The notes under the pieces are model-generated. The model made no database searches. It was given only the letters and a program-made list of their open reading frames with translations, and had not been told where the DNA came from. A stretch of DNA of 35,854 nt, taken from assembly GCA_016872605.1 (NCBI GenBank), contig VGZI01000046.1:1-35854 (forward strand). Direction: 5' to 3'. The position numbers were made by a program, and so were the translations under genes. The stretch comes from Planctomycetota bacterium (GTDB lineage: Bacteria; Planctomycetota; Planctomycetia; Gemmatales; Gemmataceae). Positions within the stretch are counted from its first letter, which is position 1. Every line of letters begins with the position of its first letter. Below, piece by piece: positions 7,538 through 16,570 of the stretch.

Positions 7538-8547
7538 GCGCGCGTAAGAAAATCAGCATCGTCACGCCGTGCTTCAACGAGGAGTTGAACGTGACGGCCT
7601 GTTACCTCGCGGTCAAAGCGCTCTTCGAAGGACCGCTGGCGAAGTACGACTACGAGCACGTCTTTTGCGACAACGATTCGTCGGACAACACGGTGTTGTT
7701 GCTCAAGGGTTTGGCCGCCCAGGACCCGCGCGTCAAGATCATCGTCAACGCACGCAATTTCGGCGCGCTGCGCTCCAATTACAACGGCGTCCTGGCGACG
7801 TCCGGCGATGCGGTGCTGGTGTTTCTGCCCGCCGACTTGCAGGATCCACCCGAAGTTATTCCCGAACTTGTCAAACACTGGGAAGAAGGCAACGAGATCG
7901 TCTACGGCATCCGGGCCGAGCGCGAAGAAGGCATCCTCATGCGGACCGCCAGATCGATCTTCTATCGGCTGGTGCGAGGCATGGCGGACATCGACGTGCC
8001 AGTCGATGCAGGGGAATTTCAGCTGATCGACCGCAAGGTCGTCGAAACGCTGCGCCAATACGAGGACTACTATCCCTACATTCGCGGCATGATTGCCAGT
8101 TGCGGCTTCAAGCGCGTCGGCGTGCCATACACTTGGAAAGCGCGCGAGCGTGGCTACTCCAAAGCTCAACTCTACTCACTCATCGATCAAGCCCTCAACG
8201 CCATCATCTCGCTGTCCAATGTGCCGATGCGGCTCTGCATGTTCTTTGGCTTCGGCGTGGCGGCGCTCAGCATCCTATTCGGCGTGTTCGGCTTCGTCAT
8301 GAACATGCTCTACTATCAGCAACTCGCAGCGCCCGGCGTGCCGACCTTGATCGTGGCGGTGTTCTTCTTTTCGGGGCTGCAACTGTTCTTCTTCGGTGTC
8401 CTGGGCGAATACATTAGCGCGATTCATTTCCAGGTGCGCAAAAGGCCGTTGGTCGTGGAGCGCGAGCGGATCAACTTTGACAAGTCGGCCGAGGAGCCAC
8501 CGAAGGTCGACGCCTCGTCGAACGGCAAGCACATGGCAGTTGCGTGA
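7534..8547 (+). CDS. Family 2 glycosyltransferase, polyprenyl-phosphate type, membrane anchored
   Basis: It belongs to the DPM1/GtrB/ArnC-like branch of GT2, which moves a sugar from a nucleotide donor to undecaprenyl phosphate at the inner membrane face. The start ISIVTPCFNEELNV is the typical GT-A opening. FLPADLQDPPEVIPEL (Asp101/Asp104) carries the metal and donor site, and GEFQLIDRKVVE matches the family. Two C-terminal membrane helices are visible at about 230-258 and 267-293. The ATG overlaps the previous stop by 4 bases (ATGA), making it part of the sugar operon. It may load the sugar made by the upstream enzymes; donor specificity cannot be read from sequence. Confidence 0.88.
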   Translation: MSARKKISIVTPCFNEELNVTACYLAVKALFEGPLAKYDYEHVFCDNDSSDNTVLLLKGLAAQDPRVKIIVNARNFGALRSNYNGVLATSGDAVLVFLPADLQDPPEVIPELVKHWEEGNEIVYGIRAEREEGILMRTARSIFYRLVRGMADIDVPVDAGEFQLIDRKVVETLRQYEDYYPYIRGMIASCGFKRVGVPYTWKARERGYSKAQLYSLIDQALNAIISLSNVPMRLCMFFGFGVAALSILFGVFGFVMNMLYYQQLAAPGVPTLIVAVFFFSGLQLFFFGVLGEYISAIHFQVRKRPLVVERERINFDKSAEEPPKVDASSNGKHMAVA

Positions 8548-8584
8548 CCGGCGCGTGGGAACGAGGGAACGGTTCGAGAAAACG

Positions 8585-11239
8585 ATGTGGATCGCGTGTC
8601 GATTAATGCTGCTACTGGCCGGCGTCGTCGCGGTGAATGTGCACTTGACGCTTCACCAGGACGAGTTCGCCGAGCCGATGTCGCTAGTGCTGGAGGGATT
8701 CGGCAACAGCGACACCGCCAACACACGTTTGTTTGTCATCCACAGCGGCAAGGAACAGCCGCAACTGATCGAATCCGATCTGCCTGGCGTTTGGCGTATT
8801 CCCGGCCGCTGCGTGAGCACGGTCGCAATTCACTTCGCGAAATCCCCGACGGCGCTGTCGGGAATCGTTCATGTCACCATTGGCGACGCGTCGTTTCGGG
8901 TCTCTCTGCATGAACTTGTGGCTGACGGGACGACGTATTCGCTGCCCGATTCGGTGATCGTTCGCCAGCCATCGACGATCGCCCTTTGTCGCAACTGGCC
9001 TGGAACCTCGGCGTTTCTGGCCCACGTCGGTCAACGCGCGGCGCCGGGCTTGATCGTCGTTATGGTGCTGGCCATGGCCGTATGGCTGGGGGCGTTCTAT
9101 TTCGGCGATTACTGGCCACAGGTGTTCGGCCTTGAACAGGCCAACCAGGCAGACCCGGCAACTGAGCATGTACACGCCTGGGATTGGATCGGCTGGATCA
9201 CCCTCATCAGCGGATTGATTGCGCTGCAATGCATCGAGCCGTATTACTTCACGCAGGACGACGCTCTGGTCGGCGAGTTGCCGGGGATCATCTTGGGTTG
9301 CCGAAGCCTCTGGGAGGGCACGTTTCCCGATTGGAACCCGTACGTGTTTCTCGGCGCGCCGCTGGCAACAATCGGCTTCTGGGCGATCACCTATCCGCCG
9401 CAACTGATTTCGTACGCCATTGCCAGGCACGTTCTGGACAATGAGCTAGCCACGATGGAGGTGTTCGCAATCCTACACCTCATCGTCGGCTTCATTGCCA
9501 TGCGTTATCTGTCGCGGCGCGTCGGCATGAGTGGGATGTCGGCCAATGTCGCGGCGCTGTCGTTTGTCTTCGCTGGTTGCATTCTGATCATGGGCCGATC
9601 GTGGCACGCGTTCATCGCCAACGCGGTGTGGCTGCCGCTGTTGGGCATCGCTATCCAACGGATGCGCGAAGGCCCGGTCGGCTGGTCATGGGTCATCGGC
9701 GTCGGCGTCGTGCTCGGGATGTCGTATCACGCGGGGTTTCCGCAGATCGTCGCGATTCTCGGTCTGTTCTTCGTCGTCGGCGTGGCGAGCGTTGTCATCG
9801 GCGACGGACTATCGTGGCAACGCTGGATGCCAGCCATACCGGCAGTGTTGCTTGGCGTTGGAATCGCCGCGCCGCTCTTACTGCATCATCTCGAGATGAT
9901 GGGAGGCCACGAGCGGTTCGTACCCGAAGAGTTCGGCATTTACGATCAACTGGCCGGCGCTGCATTGCCGTATCCGCTAGCGCAGGCCGAATTGCCGACG
10001 CGCTGGGGAACCGAGCATGCCGACAAGATGGGGCACTTTTACTTTTTTGGTGGCGTATTCGGGATTCTGTTTGCACTCCAAGCGGTCGCGTTCTGGCTGA
10101 CGATGCCGGATCGGTCAGCCTGGGCGCAAGCGTGGTGGATTCCGTGCGGCGTGTTGTCGCTGCTATTAGTGCTGGGCGAACCGGCGGGGCTGTGGCAGGG
10201 GCTGTCGCAACTGCCGATGTCAAAGTTCTTCTTGCGCTACTCGTTTCGCTTTTTTCCGTGGCTTGCGTTCTGTGCGATATTGTCGGGCGGGTTGATGATA
10301 GATCGCACGCTCGTTGCGTTCGGCGCGCAAAACCGCCAAGCGGACGCAGAGACGCAACCAGTGGCACACAGTTCATGGTGGAGTTGGGCAGCGGGCGCAC
10401 TGATCCTCGTCCTCCTTGCCTATCACGTCGCGATGTGCCGGCCCAGCTTCTACAGTTATGGGTTTCGTCCTTACCCCGGCCTGCCGACCGAGTTCACCGC
10501 GGTGTTTCATTCGTCCGGCGATCCGGGCGTGATCGGCGCAGCGAATTCGAAACGCGTTGCCTCGTGGCATCCGCTGCGTTCGACGTCGCCGGATTTTTAT
10601 CGCGCTCTTCCGCTCAACCTGCCGCACTACTATCGGGTCCCCGGTATTTTTGGCTACGACCCGGTCGTCGAAGGGCAGCCCCGCATGGCCGAGGTGTATC
10701 GCCGGCTTGCCGAAACGCCGATCGAAGCGTGCCGAGCCTACGGCGTCGGGTGGCATTTGTTCGACGCCAGGCGCGGCGATCGAAAAATGGAACGAACCTT
10801 CCCATGCGAGCCGGCGTTTCACGTGTTGGAAAAAACGCCGATGCGAACTCTAGCCCGTGCCGGCGCCACGACGCTCAAGGAACTCGATGGCGTCGATCCG
10901 CTGGCCTTCGCAAACGGTCGAACGTTGCCGATGCGCTTACATGGCCGCGGCGCCGATGTCGATGTGTCGAATCTTCAAAGCGGCACGCAGGTAACGATCA
11001 ACTTCTTGTGGTATCCGCACATGCGACTCGAGCTGGATGGCGTTGCGCTCGGCGTCGGCAAAGACTACTGGCAACGCATCACGACAACGCTTCCGTGCGC
11101 CGGTTCGACGCTGTCGCTTCGCTATACGCCCCCTTGGGGAAAGACCTGCGGCATCGGCGCGGGGCTTTGCGTCGTCGCGATGTTCTTGGCGTGGGGCGCA
11201 TTCCGGCTCGCGGCCTTTTCCGATGCCAATGCCTCGTGA
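8585..11239 (+). CDS. Large polytopic membrane protein, YfhO/GT-C-like
   Basis: An 884-residue integral membrane protein. After an N-terminal helix comes an outside domain of about 150 residues, then roughly ten or more hydrophobic helices. A loop EPYYFTQDDALVGELPGI is followed by FPDWNPYVFLGAPL, the pattern seen in YfhO and other GT-C-fold proteins that use polyprenyl-linked sugars. The C-terminal 200 residues form a soluble beta-rich domain (VTINFLWYPHMRLELDGV) before a last helix, also as in YfhO. The start at 8585 fits the hydrophobic N-terminus (MWIACRLMLLLAGVVAV); the frame is open upstream inside the GT2 gene. It lies 37 bases after the GT2 gene, so it may transfer the lipid-linked sugar outside the membrane; this is inference. 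Confidence 0.75.
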   Translation: MWIACRLMLLLAGVVAVNVHLTLHQDEFAEPMSLVLEGFGNSDTANTRLFVIHSGKEQPQLIESDLPGVWRIPGRCVSTVAIHFAKSPTALSGIVHVTIGDASFRVSLHELVADGTTYSLPDSVIVRQPSTIALCRNWPGTSAFLAHVGQRAAPGLIVVMVLAMAVWLGAFYFGDYWPQVFGLEQANQADPATEHVHAWDWIGWITLISGLIALQCIEPYYFTQDDALVGELPGIILGCRSLWEGTFPDWNPYVFLGAPLATIGFWAITYPPQLISYAIARHVLDNELATMEVFAILHLIVGFIAMRYLSRRVGMSGMSANVAALSFVFAGCILIMGRSWHAFIANAVWLPLLGIAIQRMREGPVGWSWVIGVGVVLGMSYHAGFPQIVAILGLFFVVGVASVVIGDGLSWQRWMPAIPAVLLGVGIAAPLLLHHLEMMGGHERFVPEEFGIYDQLAGAALPYPLAQAELPTRWGTEHADKMGHFYFFGGVFGILFALQAVAFWLTMPDRSAWAQAWWIPCGVLSLLLVLGEPAGLWQGLSQLPMSKFFLRYSFRFFPWLAFCAILSGGLMIDRTLVAFGAQNRQADAETQPVAHSSWWSWAAGALILVLLAYHVAMCRPSFYSYGFRPYPGLPTEFTAVFHSSGDPGVIGAANSKRVASWHPLRSTSPDFYRALPLNLPHYYRVPGIFGYDPVVEGQPRMAEVYRRLAETPIEACRAYGVGWHLFDARRGDRKMERTFPCEPAFHVLEKTPMRTLARAGATTLKELDGVDPLAFANGRTLPMRLHGRGADVDVSNLQSGTQVTINFLWYPHMRLELDGVALGVGKDYWQRITTTLPCAGSTLSLRYTPPWGKTCGIGAGLCVVAMFLAWGAFRLAAFSDANAS

Positions 11240-11257
11240 GAGTGCGTTCTCACTCTC
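11238..11257. repeat. Short hairpin between convergent genes
   Basis: GAGAGTG (11238-11244) and CACTCTC (11251-11257) form a perfect 7-base stem overlapping the stop of the YfhO-like gene. It lacks a T-run. It could help end transcription between the convergent genes, or be a repeat remnant. Confidence 0.4.
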
Positions 11258-11296
11258 GCATCTCCCCCGTGGTCTCCGTGGTTCTGTTCACTGCGT

Positions 11297-12187
11297 TCAC
11301 AAGATAATCTTGCTGATCGGATATTCGACGATGCCGCGAGCGCCGACGGCGTAAAGCTGCGGCATGATGTGGCGGACGATGTCCTCGTCGATGATAATCT
11401 CCATCGCGATCCAGTCCGGATCGGCCAGCGGCGAGATCGTCGGGCTGTTGAGCGCCGTGCGCGGATGGTCCTTCAGAAACGCCAGCACTTTCGCCTTGTC
11501 GGCTAGGCGCGTGTTGAATTTCAGGCCCACCATGCCCTCCGCGGTGAGGGCGCCGCGCAACATCAGGAGCACATCGTCCATCTTCTGCTTTTTCCACGGA
11601 TCAGCGTAGGCCTTTTCGTTGGCGATGAAGCGCGTCGTGCTCTGCAAAAGCTCCGCGACGACGCGCAGATTGTTCGCCTTGAGCGAACTGCCGGTCTCGG
11701 TGACATCGACGATGGCGTCGGCGAAGCGCGGCGGCTTGACCTCGGTGGCGCCCCAGCTAAACTCGACCTGCGCCGTCACCCCGTGCTGCGCCAGCCAACG
11801 CCGCGTCAACCCGACGACCTCCGTCGCGATCCGCTTGCCTTGCAGGTCCTGCACCGTCTTGATCGGCGAATCGTTCGGCACGGCAAGCACCCAGCGAACG
11901 GGCCGGCGACTGACTTTCGAAAACATGAGCTCGGCGAGCTCGCATACTTTGGCTTCGTTCTCGAGAATCCAGTCGTATCCGGTTAGCCCACAATCGAGCG
12001 ACCCATTCTCCACGTAGCGAGGCATCTCCTGAGCCCGAATCAGCGTGCAGTGGATCTCCGGATCATCGATCGACGGATAGTAGCTGCGGCTGGCGAACGT
12101 GAGCTTGAAGCCGGCGTTGCGAAAGAGCTCCGCGGTCGCCTCTTGCAGCGACCCGGCGGGAATGCCTAAACGAATCTGTTGGGTCAT
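11297..12187 (-). CDS. hisG: ATP phosphoribosyltransferase, long form
   Basis: First enzyme of histidine synthesis: joins ATP and PRPP to give phosphoribosyl-ATP. The 296-residue length and a C-terminal ACT-like domain (about 220-296, ending [15 protein letters not shown]) mark the long, histidine-feedback-regulated form that does not need HisZ. Family signatures include [21 protein letters not shown] at the start, [12 protein letters not shown], and the PRPP-binding region [16 protein letters not shown]. The ATG at 12187 is chosen because the family N-terminus begins there; upstream codons come from the repeat at 12207-12273. It is the last gene of an apt-hisI-hisG run on the - strand and converges on the YfhO-like gene. 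Confidence 0.95.
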   Translation of the reverse strand: MTQQIRLGIPAGSLQEATAELFRNAGFKLTFASRSYYPSIDDPEIHCTLIRAQEMPRYVENGSLDCGLTGYDWILENEAKVCELAELMFSKVSRRPVRWVLAVPNDSPIKTVQDLQGKRIATEVVGLTRRWLAQHGVTAQVEFSWGATEVKPPRFADAIVDVTETGSSLKANNLRVVAELLQSTTRFIANEKAYADPWKKQKMDDVLLMLRGALTAEGMVGLKFNTRLADKAKVLAFLKDHPRTALNSPTISPLADPDWIAMEIIIDEDIVRHIMPQLYAVGARGIVEYPISKIIL

Positions 12188-12206
12188 GGTTGAACTCAAG
12201 CGTCGG

Positions 12207-12273
12207 TAGTCCGTAGTCCGTGGCCGGTAGCATTCATCCAGCGATTTTTCCACGGACTACGGACCACGGACTA
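12207..12273. repeat. Inverted repeat between hisI and hisG
   Basis: TAGTCCGTAGTCCGTGG (12207-12223) is matched in inverse at 12250-12273, where one extra TAGTCCGTGG unit is present. The right arm contains the hisI stop codon (12271-12273). The repeated TAGTCCGTRG unit gives it a tandem character as well. Confidence 0.75.
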
Positions 12274-12645
12274 TTTTTTGTAGACCTGCTTCGGATCGAA
12301 AACGCGGTCGCCGATGGTTTTGAGTTCATCGTTTTCCAGTCGGCGGAAGAAACAGCTCTTGTAGCCTTCGTGGCATGCGGCGCCGCCGATCTGGTGGACC
12401 TTGAGCAAAATCGTGTCGTTGTCGCAGTCGAGGAAGATCTCCTTGACCTCCTGCACGTTGCCCGATTCTTCGCCTTTGCGCCAGAGCTTGCCTCTGCTGC
12501 GGCTGAAGTAGACGGCGCGTTTCGTGCGCACGGTTTCTTCGAAGGCTTCGCGGTTCATGTATGCCATCATCAGCACTTCGCCGGTCTGAAAATCCTGTGC
12601 GATGGCGGGAACCAGGCCGCCGCATTTTTCAAAATCGATGAGCAT
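12271..12645 (-). CDS. hisI: Phosphoribosyl-AMP cyclohydrolase
   Basis: Third step of histidine synthesis: opens the adenine ring of phosphoribosyl-AMP. The 124-residue single-domain form has the complete set of motifs: [31 protein letters not shown], then DCDND (73-77) for magnesium, and zinc cysteines at 74, 91 and 98 ([16 protein letters not shown]). There is no fused HisE pyrophosphohydrolase domain, so phosphoribosyl-ATP hydrolysis must be done elsewhere. It lies 34 bases after apt and 83 before hisG on the same strand. Its last residues (VYKK) and stop run into the inverted repeat. Confidence 0.95.
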   Translation of the reverse strand: MLIDFEKCGGLVPAIAQDFQTGEVLMMAYMNREAFEETVRTKRAVYFSRSRGKLWRKGEESGNVQEVKEIFLDCDNDTILLKVHQIGGAACHEGYKSCFFRRLENDELKTIGDRVFDPKQVYKK

Positions 12646-12679
12646 GGAAAGCCGATCCTCGTGCTACGCCGCAAGCGGC

Positions 12680-13192
12680 TCAATATTGAATCAGACTGAA
12701 TACTTGGTGCGGCTGCAACTTGGCACGGCCGCCCAGGAACAACAGCTCAACCAGCACGCAGCAGCCGACGACGACGGCGCCAGCCTGCGCGATCAGCTTG
12801 CAGGCGGCTTCGAGCGTGCCGCCGGTCGCCAGCAGATCGTCCACGAGCAACACGCGAGCGCCGGGCTTGAAGCCGTCGATGTGGACATGCAACTCGGCCT
12901 GGCCGTACTCGAGATCATATTGCAGCTTGTGGGTCCGGTATGGCAACTTGCCCGGCTTGCGCAATGGCACCAGTGGCTTGTTCATCAAATACGCCAATGG
13001 AGCGGCAAACAGGAAGCCTCTTGCCTCGGCGGCGGCGATGGCGTCGATCGGTCGATCGCGATAATGTTCCATGATGCGGCGAATCGCTTCATGAAACGCT
13101 CCCGGATCCGCCAACAACGGCGTGATGTCCTTGAAAAGGATGCCCGGCTTGGGAAAGTCCGGGATATCGCGAATATACTTGCTGAGGTCCAT
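12680..13192 (-). CDS. apt: Adenine phosphoribosyltransferase
   Basis: Salvages adenine to AMP using PRPP. The 170-residue protein has the typical N-terminus (YIRDIPDFPKPGILFKDITPLL) and the PRPP-binding loop VLLVDDLLATGGTL. The start at 13192 is firm by family comparison: the frame continues upstream for 40 codons, but those are a translation of the palindromic repeat (twice GVRSTSPLG). No clear Shine-Dalgarno site precedes the ATG; the repeat begins 14 bases upstream. Placement before hisI and hisG links purine salvage and histidine synthesis, both PRPP consumers; co-transcription is inferred from spacing. Confidence 0.95.
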   Translation of the reverse strand: MDLSKYIRDIPDFPKPGILFKDITPLLADPGAFHEAIRRIMEHYRDRPIDAIAAAEARGFLFAAPLAYLMNKPLVPLRKPGKLPYRTHKLQYDLEYGQAELHVHIDGFKPGARVLLVDDLLATGGTLEAACKLIAQAGAVVVGCCVLVELLFLGGRAKLQPHQVFSLIQY

Positions 13193-13205
13193 GACGCCGC
13201 TGAAG

Positions 13206-13283
13206 CCCAGGGGTGAGGTACTCCGAACCCCTGGGATCCGGGGTTCGGGGGATCCCAGGGGTGAGGTACTCCGAACCCCTGGG
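13206..13283. repeat. Two copies of a 30-base palindrome around an inverted spacer
   Basis: A 30-base unit, itself a palindrome with CCCAGGGGT and ACCCCTGGG ends, occurs twice at about 13206-13235 and 13254-13283. Between them lies a short G-rich spacer. It fills the gap between divergent apt and the GNAT gene, so both genes have it in their leaders or promoter region. Confidence 0.85.
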
Positions 13284-13315
13284 CTTGCGGCAATTGTATG
13301 AAAGAGAGTCACGAC

Positions 13316-13771
13316 ATGAACCTGAACATTCGACCCGCTCGGCCAGGCGACGCCGAGCGCATTGCCGAGTTCAATCGGCTGTTGGCCAAGGAGACGGAGG
13401 CCAAGGAGTTAGACCGGGAATTGCTTACCGCCGGCGTCGCCGCCATGCTTGCCGATCCGCGCAAAGGGCGATACTACGTCGCCGAGGCCAAGGACGAGAT
13501 GGTCGGCCAGCTCGGTGTCACCTGCGAATGGAGCGACTGGCGCAACGGCAACTTCTGGTGGATTCAGAGCGTGTACGTGGCGAAGCCGGCGCGACGGCTG
13601 GGCGTGTTTCGCGCGCTGTACGAGCATCTCCTGCTGGCGGCGCGCCGAGAGCTCGACGTTATCGGCGTGCGATTGTACGTCGAGCACGACAATCAAGTCG
13701 CCCAGGTCACCTACAAGAAAATGGGAATGACGATGACGGGGTATCACGTCATGGAGGTGTATCCGCTATGA
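13316..13771 (+). CDS. GNAT family N-acetyltransferase
   Basis: A 151-residue single-domain GNAT, predicted to move an acetyl group from acetyl-CoA to an unknown amine. It begins NIRPARPGDAERIAEFNRLLA, shows the central strand WWIQSVYVAKPARRLGVFRALYEHLL, with RRLGVF in place of the usual R/Q-x-x-G-x-G/A pyrophosphate loop, and ends with VEHDNQVAQVTYKKMGMTMTGYHVME. The start at 13316 has GAAAGAGAG about 8 bases upstream; the ATG at 13298 would put that site inside the gene. The family is secure, the substrate unknown. It converges on the parvulin gene, with the shared hairpin just after its stop. Confidence 0.9.
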   Translation: MNLNIRPARPGDAERIAEFNRLLAKETEAKELDRELLTAGVAAMLADPRKGRYYVAEAKDEMVGQLGVTCEWSDWRNGNFWWIQSVYVAKPARRLGVFRALYEHLLLAARRELDVIGVRLYVEHDNQVAQVTYKKMGMTMTGYHVMEVYPL

Positions 13772-13774
13772 ACG

Positions 13775-13812
13775 AAAAAGCCCCGGGATTCGCTGCGCTC
13801 ATCCCGGGGCTT
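13775..13812 (-). terminator. Rho-independent terminator for the parvulin gene
   Basis: AAGCCCCGGGAT (13778-13789) pairs perfectly with ATCCCGGGGCTT (13801-13812). Read on the - strand the stem is followed by a T-run (complement of 13775-13779) and sits about 36 bases after the parvulin stop. The stem-loop also resembles a repeat family, so it may be a co-opted repeat. Confidence 0.7.
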
Positions 13813-13847
13813 CGTGACCACTGATTCCTGATTCCTGACCCCTGGCA

Positions 13848-14852
13848 TTACGGCATCTCGATCTTGACGTTGCCGTTCTTGCGCTGGTCCACGAGGACGC
13901 GCTGATAGAGGTCCTCGTCTTGGGCCCACACTTCACGAACCGTGTCCTTGATGTTGTCGAAGGTTGACAGTTCGCCGGCGGTGCGATCGGTAACCCAGAT
14001 CAGATGCAGCCCGTAGTTCGTGACCACGACATCGCTCAGCTCCCCCTTCTTCATCGAAAACGCGGCCTTGGCGAACTCCGGCACGACGACGAACTTGTAG
14101 GGAAATTGGCCGATGTCGCCCCCCTTGTCCTTGCTCGGGCACTCGGAGTATTTCTTCGCTGCGTCTTCGAACTTGGTCTTTCCTGTCAGGATTTCCTGAC
14201 GCAGTACGCGAAGTTGCTCGGCCGCCTTGACGCGGTCGGCCTGGGGTGTCTTCGTGTCAAGCTTGATCAAGATATGGCTCGCCTTGACGAAGACCTTGTC
14301 GAAGAACATTTTGTTCTCGATGTAGTAGGCCTTTGCCTTGTCCTCGGGGCAGTAGCGCATCAGCATTACTCGCCATTGCAGCTTGGCGGCGATGTCCCGG
14401 CTCAACTGCTCCTTTGTCTGATTCGTGGCGGTCAAGAATTGATCAAGCGTCTTCATCTCCTTCTTCAGACCTTCGATCAGGTCCTGCACTTCCTTGTTGA
14501 AGTCGGCCGGATTGACCTGCGGCACATTTTTGTTCAAGAACTGGCGCATGATCGCGTCTTCAATCAGCACATCCAGAGCGGCGTGGCGCAGTTGCTTCTT
14601 CTGCTCTTCGGTGAGTGTCACCGGGTACGGTCGGCTTTCCAGTATCTTTTTGACGTCGCCGATGAGGATTTTCTCGCCGTTGACCGTGGCGGCTACGAAG
14701 TCGTTTTTCAGGCTGACGGGGATGATCTGCACCGGCGTCGGCGGTGTCTTTGGGTCGAGCGGAGGCGGCGTGGTTTGCGAGAATGCGTTTGTCGCAAGGA
14801 CCAGGCTTGCCGCGCTTGCCAGGATTTGCCAGCTTCGTCGTGAAAACAACAT
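13848..14852 (-). CDS. Secreted parvulin-type peptidyl-prolyl isomerase (SurA/PrsA-like)
   Basis: A 334-residue exported foldase that isomerises proline bonds in proteins outside the cytoplasmic membrane. The start at 14852 has a strong GGAGG ribosome site 6-7 bases upstream and is followed by a signal peptide (MLFSRRSWQILASAASLVLA, cleavage near AFSQ). A proline-rich linker leads to a SurA-like N-terminal helical domain (about 50-180: EEQKKQLRHAALDVLIEDAI). The parvulin domain runs from about 195 to 295 (VKASHILIKLDT ... CPSKDKGGDIGQF ... SDVVVTNYGLHLIWV). It stands alone on the - strand with its own terminator. Confidence 0.9.
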   Translation of the reverse strand: MLFSRRSWQILASAASLVLATNAFSQTTPPPLDPKTPPTPVQIIPVSLKNDFVAATVNGEKILIGDVKKILESRPYPVTLTEEQKKQLRHAALDVLIEDAIMRQFLNKNVPQVNPADFNKEVQDLIEGLKKEMKTLDQFLTATNQTKEQLSRDIAAKLQWRVMLMRYCPEDKAKAYYIENKMFFDKVFVKASHILIKLDTKTPQADRVKAAEQLRVLRQEILTGKTKFEDAAKKYSECPSKDKGGDIGQFPYKFVVVPEFAKAAFSMKKGELSDVVVTNYGLHLIWVTDRTAGELSTFDNIKDTVREVWAQDEDLYQRVLVDQRKNGNVKIEMP

Positions 14853-14960
14853 GATCAACCTCCGTGTTGAGGGCAGTCTGCGAAGATCCAATCGAAGGGG
14901 AGATGATATCGCCAGGCTGCGAAATTTGGGAGTGCAATTTTGCGCGCCTCTTCGTTTCTT

Positions 14961-15019
14961 CGTTTAGCGCTCGCGGTATCCCGCGCCGTCGCCGCGTGGG
15001 ATACTGCGAGCGCTAAACG
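14961..15019. repeat. Imperfect palindrome
   Basis: The arms at 14961-14985 and 14993-15019 are near-complementary, with shared ends CGTTTAGCGCTCGC and GCGAGCGCTAAACG. It lies in the divergent gap between the parvulin and the oxidoreductase genes and may share its outer ends with the elements at 16571 and 28726. Confidence 0.8.
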
Positions 15020-15114
15020 AGGAATCTCGCATTTCTTCCTTGCCCTTGGCCGCGATCGAGTCTAACATCGTCCAAAAGCACTTTACTCTCCTTTTGCCTT
15101 CGGAGGTACGCACG

Positions 15115-16563
15115 ATGAAACGGGGAAACATGTCGCGGCGCGGGTTCTTGGCGAACACGCTCGGCGCGCTAACCGCGGCTGGTCTGCCGCTCTGGTACGC
15201 TCAGGAGGTAGCCGCGGAAGCGCTGGCCGACGCCAATCCGCGCCCACCCGGCGCCAACGATCGCATCGTCATGGGCGCCATCGGCACCGGAACCAGCCGA
15301 ACGACTCGCCCCAACATGCCGGTGCGAGGCGAACGCGGCGTCCACATCATGCAGGCAGCCATGAGCGAAACCGGCGTCCAGATGGTTGCCGTCTGTGACG
15401 TGGATCGACCCAATGCCCAGTTTGCGCAGAACCTGGTACGTAACGCTGCGCAAGGCGGTAGCCGCGAATGCGCTCTGCACAGCGATTTTCGCCGTCTGCT
15501 GGAGAATCGCGACATCAACGCCGTCACTATCGGCACCCCGGATCACTGGCACGCGTTGATCGCCATCGCTGCCATGCGGGCCGGCAAAGATGTTTATTGT
15601 GAGAAGCCGATGACGTTGACGATTGAAGAAAGCAAGCTGGTGGCGCGCGTTGCTCGAGAAACGCGCAAGATCTTCCAGGTCGGAACGCAACAACGCACCG
15701 AGTACGCCGGCCGCTTCCGCCTCGCCGCCGAGTTGGTCCGCAACGGCCGAATCGGTCGAGTGCATCGTGTTACGACGCTGATCGGCGAAAACCCGCGCGG
15801 CGGTCCGTTCGAGGTGCGTCCGGTGTTTGAAGGGCTCGACTGGAGCTTCTGGCAAGGCCCGACCGGCCCCGCCGATTTCGTGCCGCAACGCTGCCATTAT
15901 GAATTTCGCTGGTGGTACGAATATTCGGGTGGCAAGATGACCGACTGGGGCGCTCATCATAACGACATCGCGCAATGGGCCCTCGGCATGGACGAGAGCG
16001 GCCCGGTGAGCATCGTCGGCACCGGCGCCGCCCCCGCTAATCAACCCAACAGCTACAACTGCCATCCGACCTTCGAAGTGACCTACACCTATGGCAACGG
16101 CCCGAACGGCGGCGCGGGCACGCGCTTGGTTTGCCGCAGCGGCCCGGCGGCGAATTGGCCCATCCGCGAGAATAATCGCGTGGCGGGCAACGGCATTCTT
16201 TTCGAAGGCGAAGACAACAAATGGATCTGGGTGAGCCGAAGCACGATTCAAGCCAGCGATCCGATGCTGCTGAACGAGGCGCTACCGGCCGGGGCCACTC
16301 GCCTCCCGCGCGTCGCCGGCGGGCGCAACGAGCACATGAAGAACTTCCTGGCCTGCGTCCGATCGCGCGAGCAACCGATCTGCCACGCAGGCATCGGCCA
16401 TCGCTCGGTGTCGGTGTGCCATCTCGGCGTCATCGCCACGCGTTTCTTCCCCGGTGAAACGCTGACTTGGGACCCGCGCGAGGAGCGCTTTGCCGGCCAG
16501 GGCGCCGAAGCTGCCAACCGGCACTTGAGCCGAGCCGTGCGCGCTCCTTGGCGGTTGGAGTAA
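15115..16563 (+). CDS. Tat-exported Gfo/Idh/MocA family oxidoreductase
   Basis: A 482-residue NAD(P)-dependent sugar or sugar-derivative oxidoreductase of the type abundant in planctomycetes. The start at 15115 has GGAGG 8 bases upstream. The N-terminus carries a twin-arginine signal ([20 protein letters not shown]), so the folded, cofactor-loaded protein is probably exported. The Rossmann part (about 50-185) includes the dinucleotide loop GAIGTGTS and [27 protein letters not shown], with the family's catalytic-region Lys in EKP. The C-terminal half has [21 protein letters not shown]. The substrate cannot be deduced. It has no close operon partner and is followed by a palindrome. Confidence 0.92.
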   Translation: MKRGNMSRRGFLANTLGALTAAGLPLWYAQEVAAEALADANPRPPGANDRIVMGAIGTGTSRTTRPNMPVRGERGVHIMQAAMSETGVQMVAVCDVDRPNAQFAQNLVRNAAQGGSRECALHSDFRRLLENRDINAVTIGTPDHWHALIAIAAMRAGKDVYCEKPMTLTIEESKLVARVARETRKIFQVGTQQRTEYAGRFRLAAELVRNGRIGRVHRVTTLIGENPRGGPFEVRPVFEGLDWSFWQGPTGPADFVPQRCHYEFRWWYEYSGGKMTDWGAHHNDIAQWALGMDESGPVSIVGTGAAPANQPNSYNCHPTFEVTYTYGNGPNGGAGTRLVCRSGPAANWPIRENNRVAGNGILFEGEDNKWIWVSRSTIQASDPMLLNEALPAGATRLPRVAGGRNEHMKNFLACVRSREQPICHAGIGHRSVSVCHLGVIATRFFPGETLTWDPREERFAGQGAEAANRHLSRAVRAPWRLE

Positions 16564-16570
16564 ACCGTGT

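Noticed and set aside
9577..11307. A 576-codon + strand frame overlapping the YfhO-like gene in another phase
   Set aside because: It is rich in Arg with no membrane segments, while the other frame shows clear helices and family motifs.
13206..13283. CRISPR-like repeat pair
   Set aside because: There are only two units, each a palindrome, with one short spacer and no cas genes nearby.
12680..13312. Longer apt start at 13312
   Set aside because: The extra 40 residues are a translation of the palindromic repeat (GVRSTSPLG twice), and family similarity starts at 13192.
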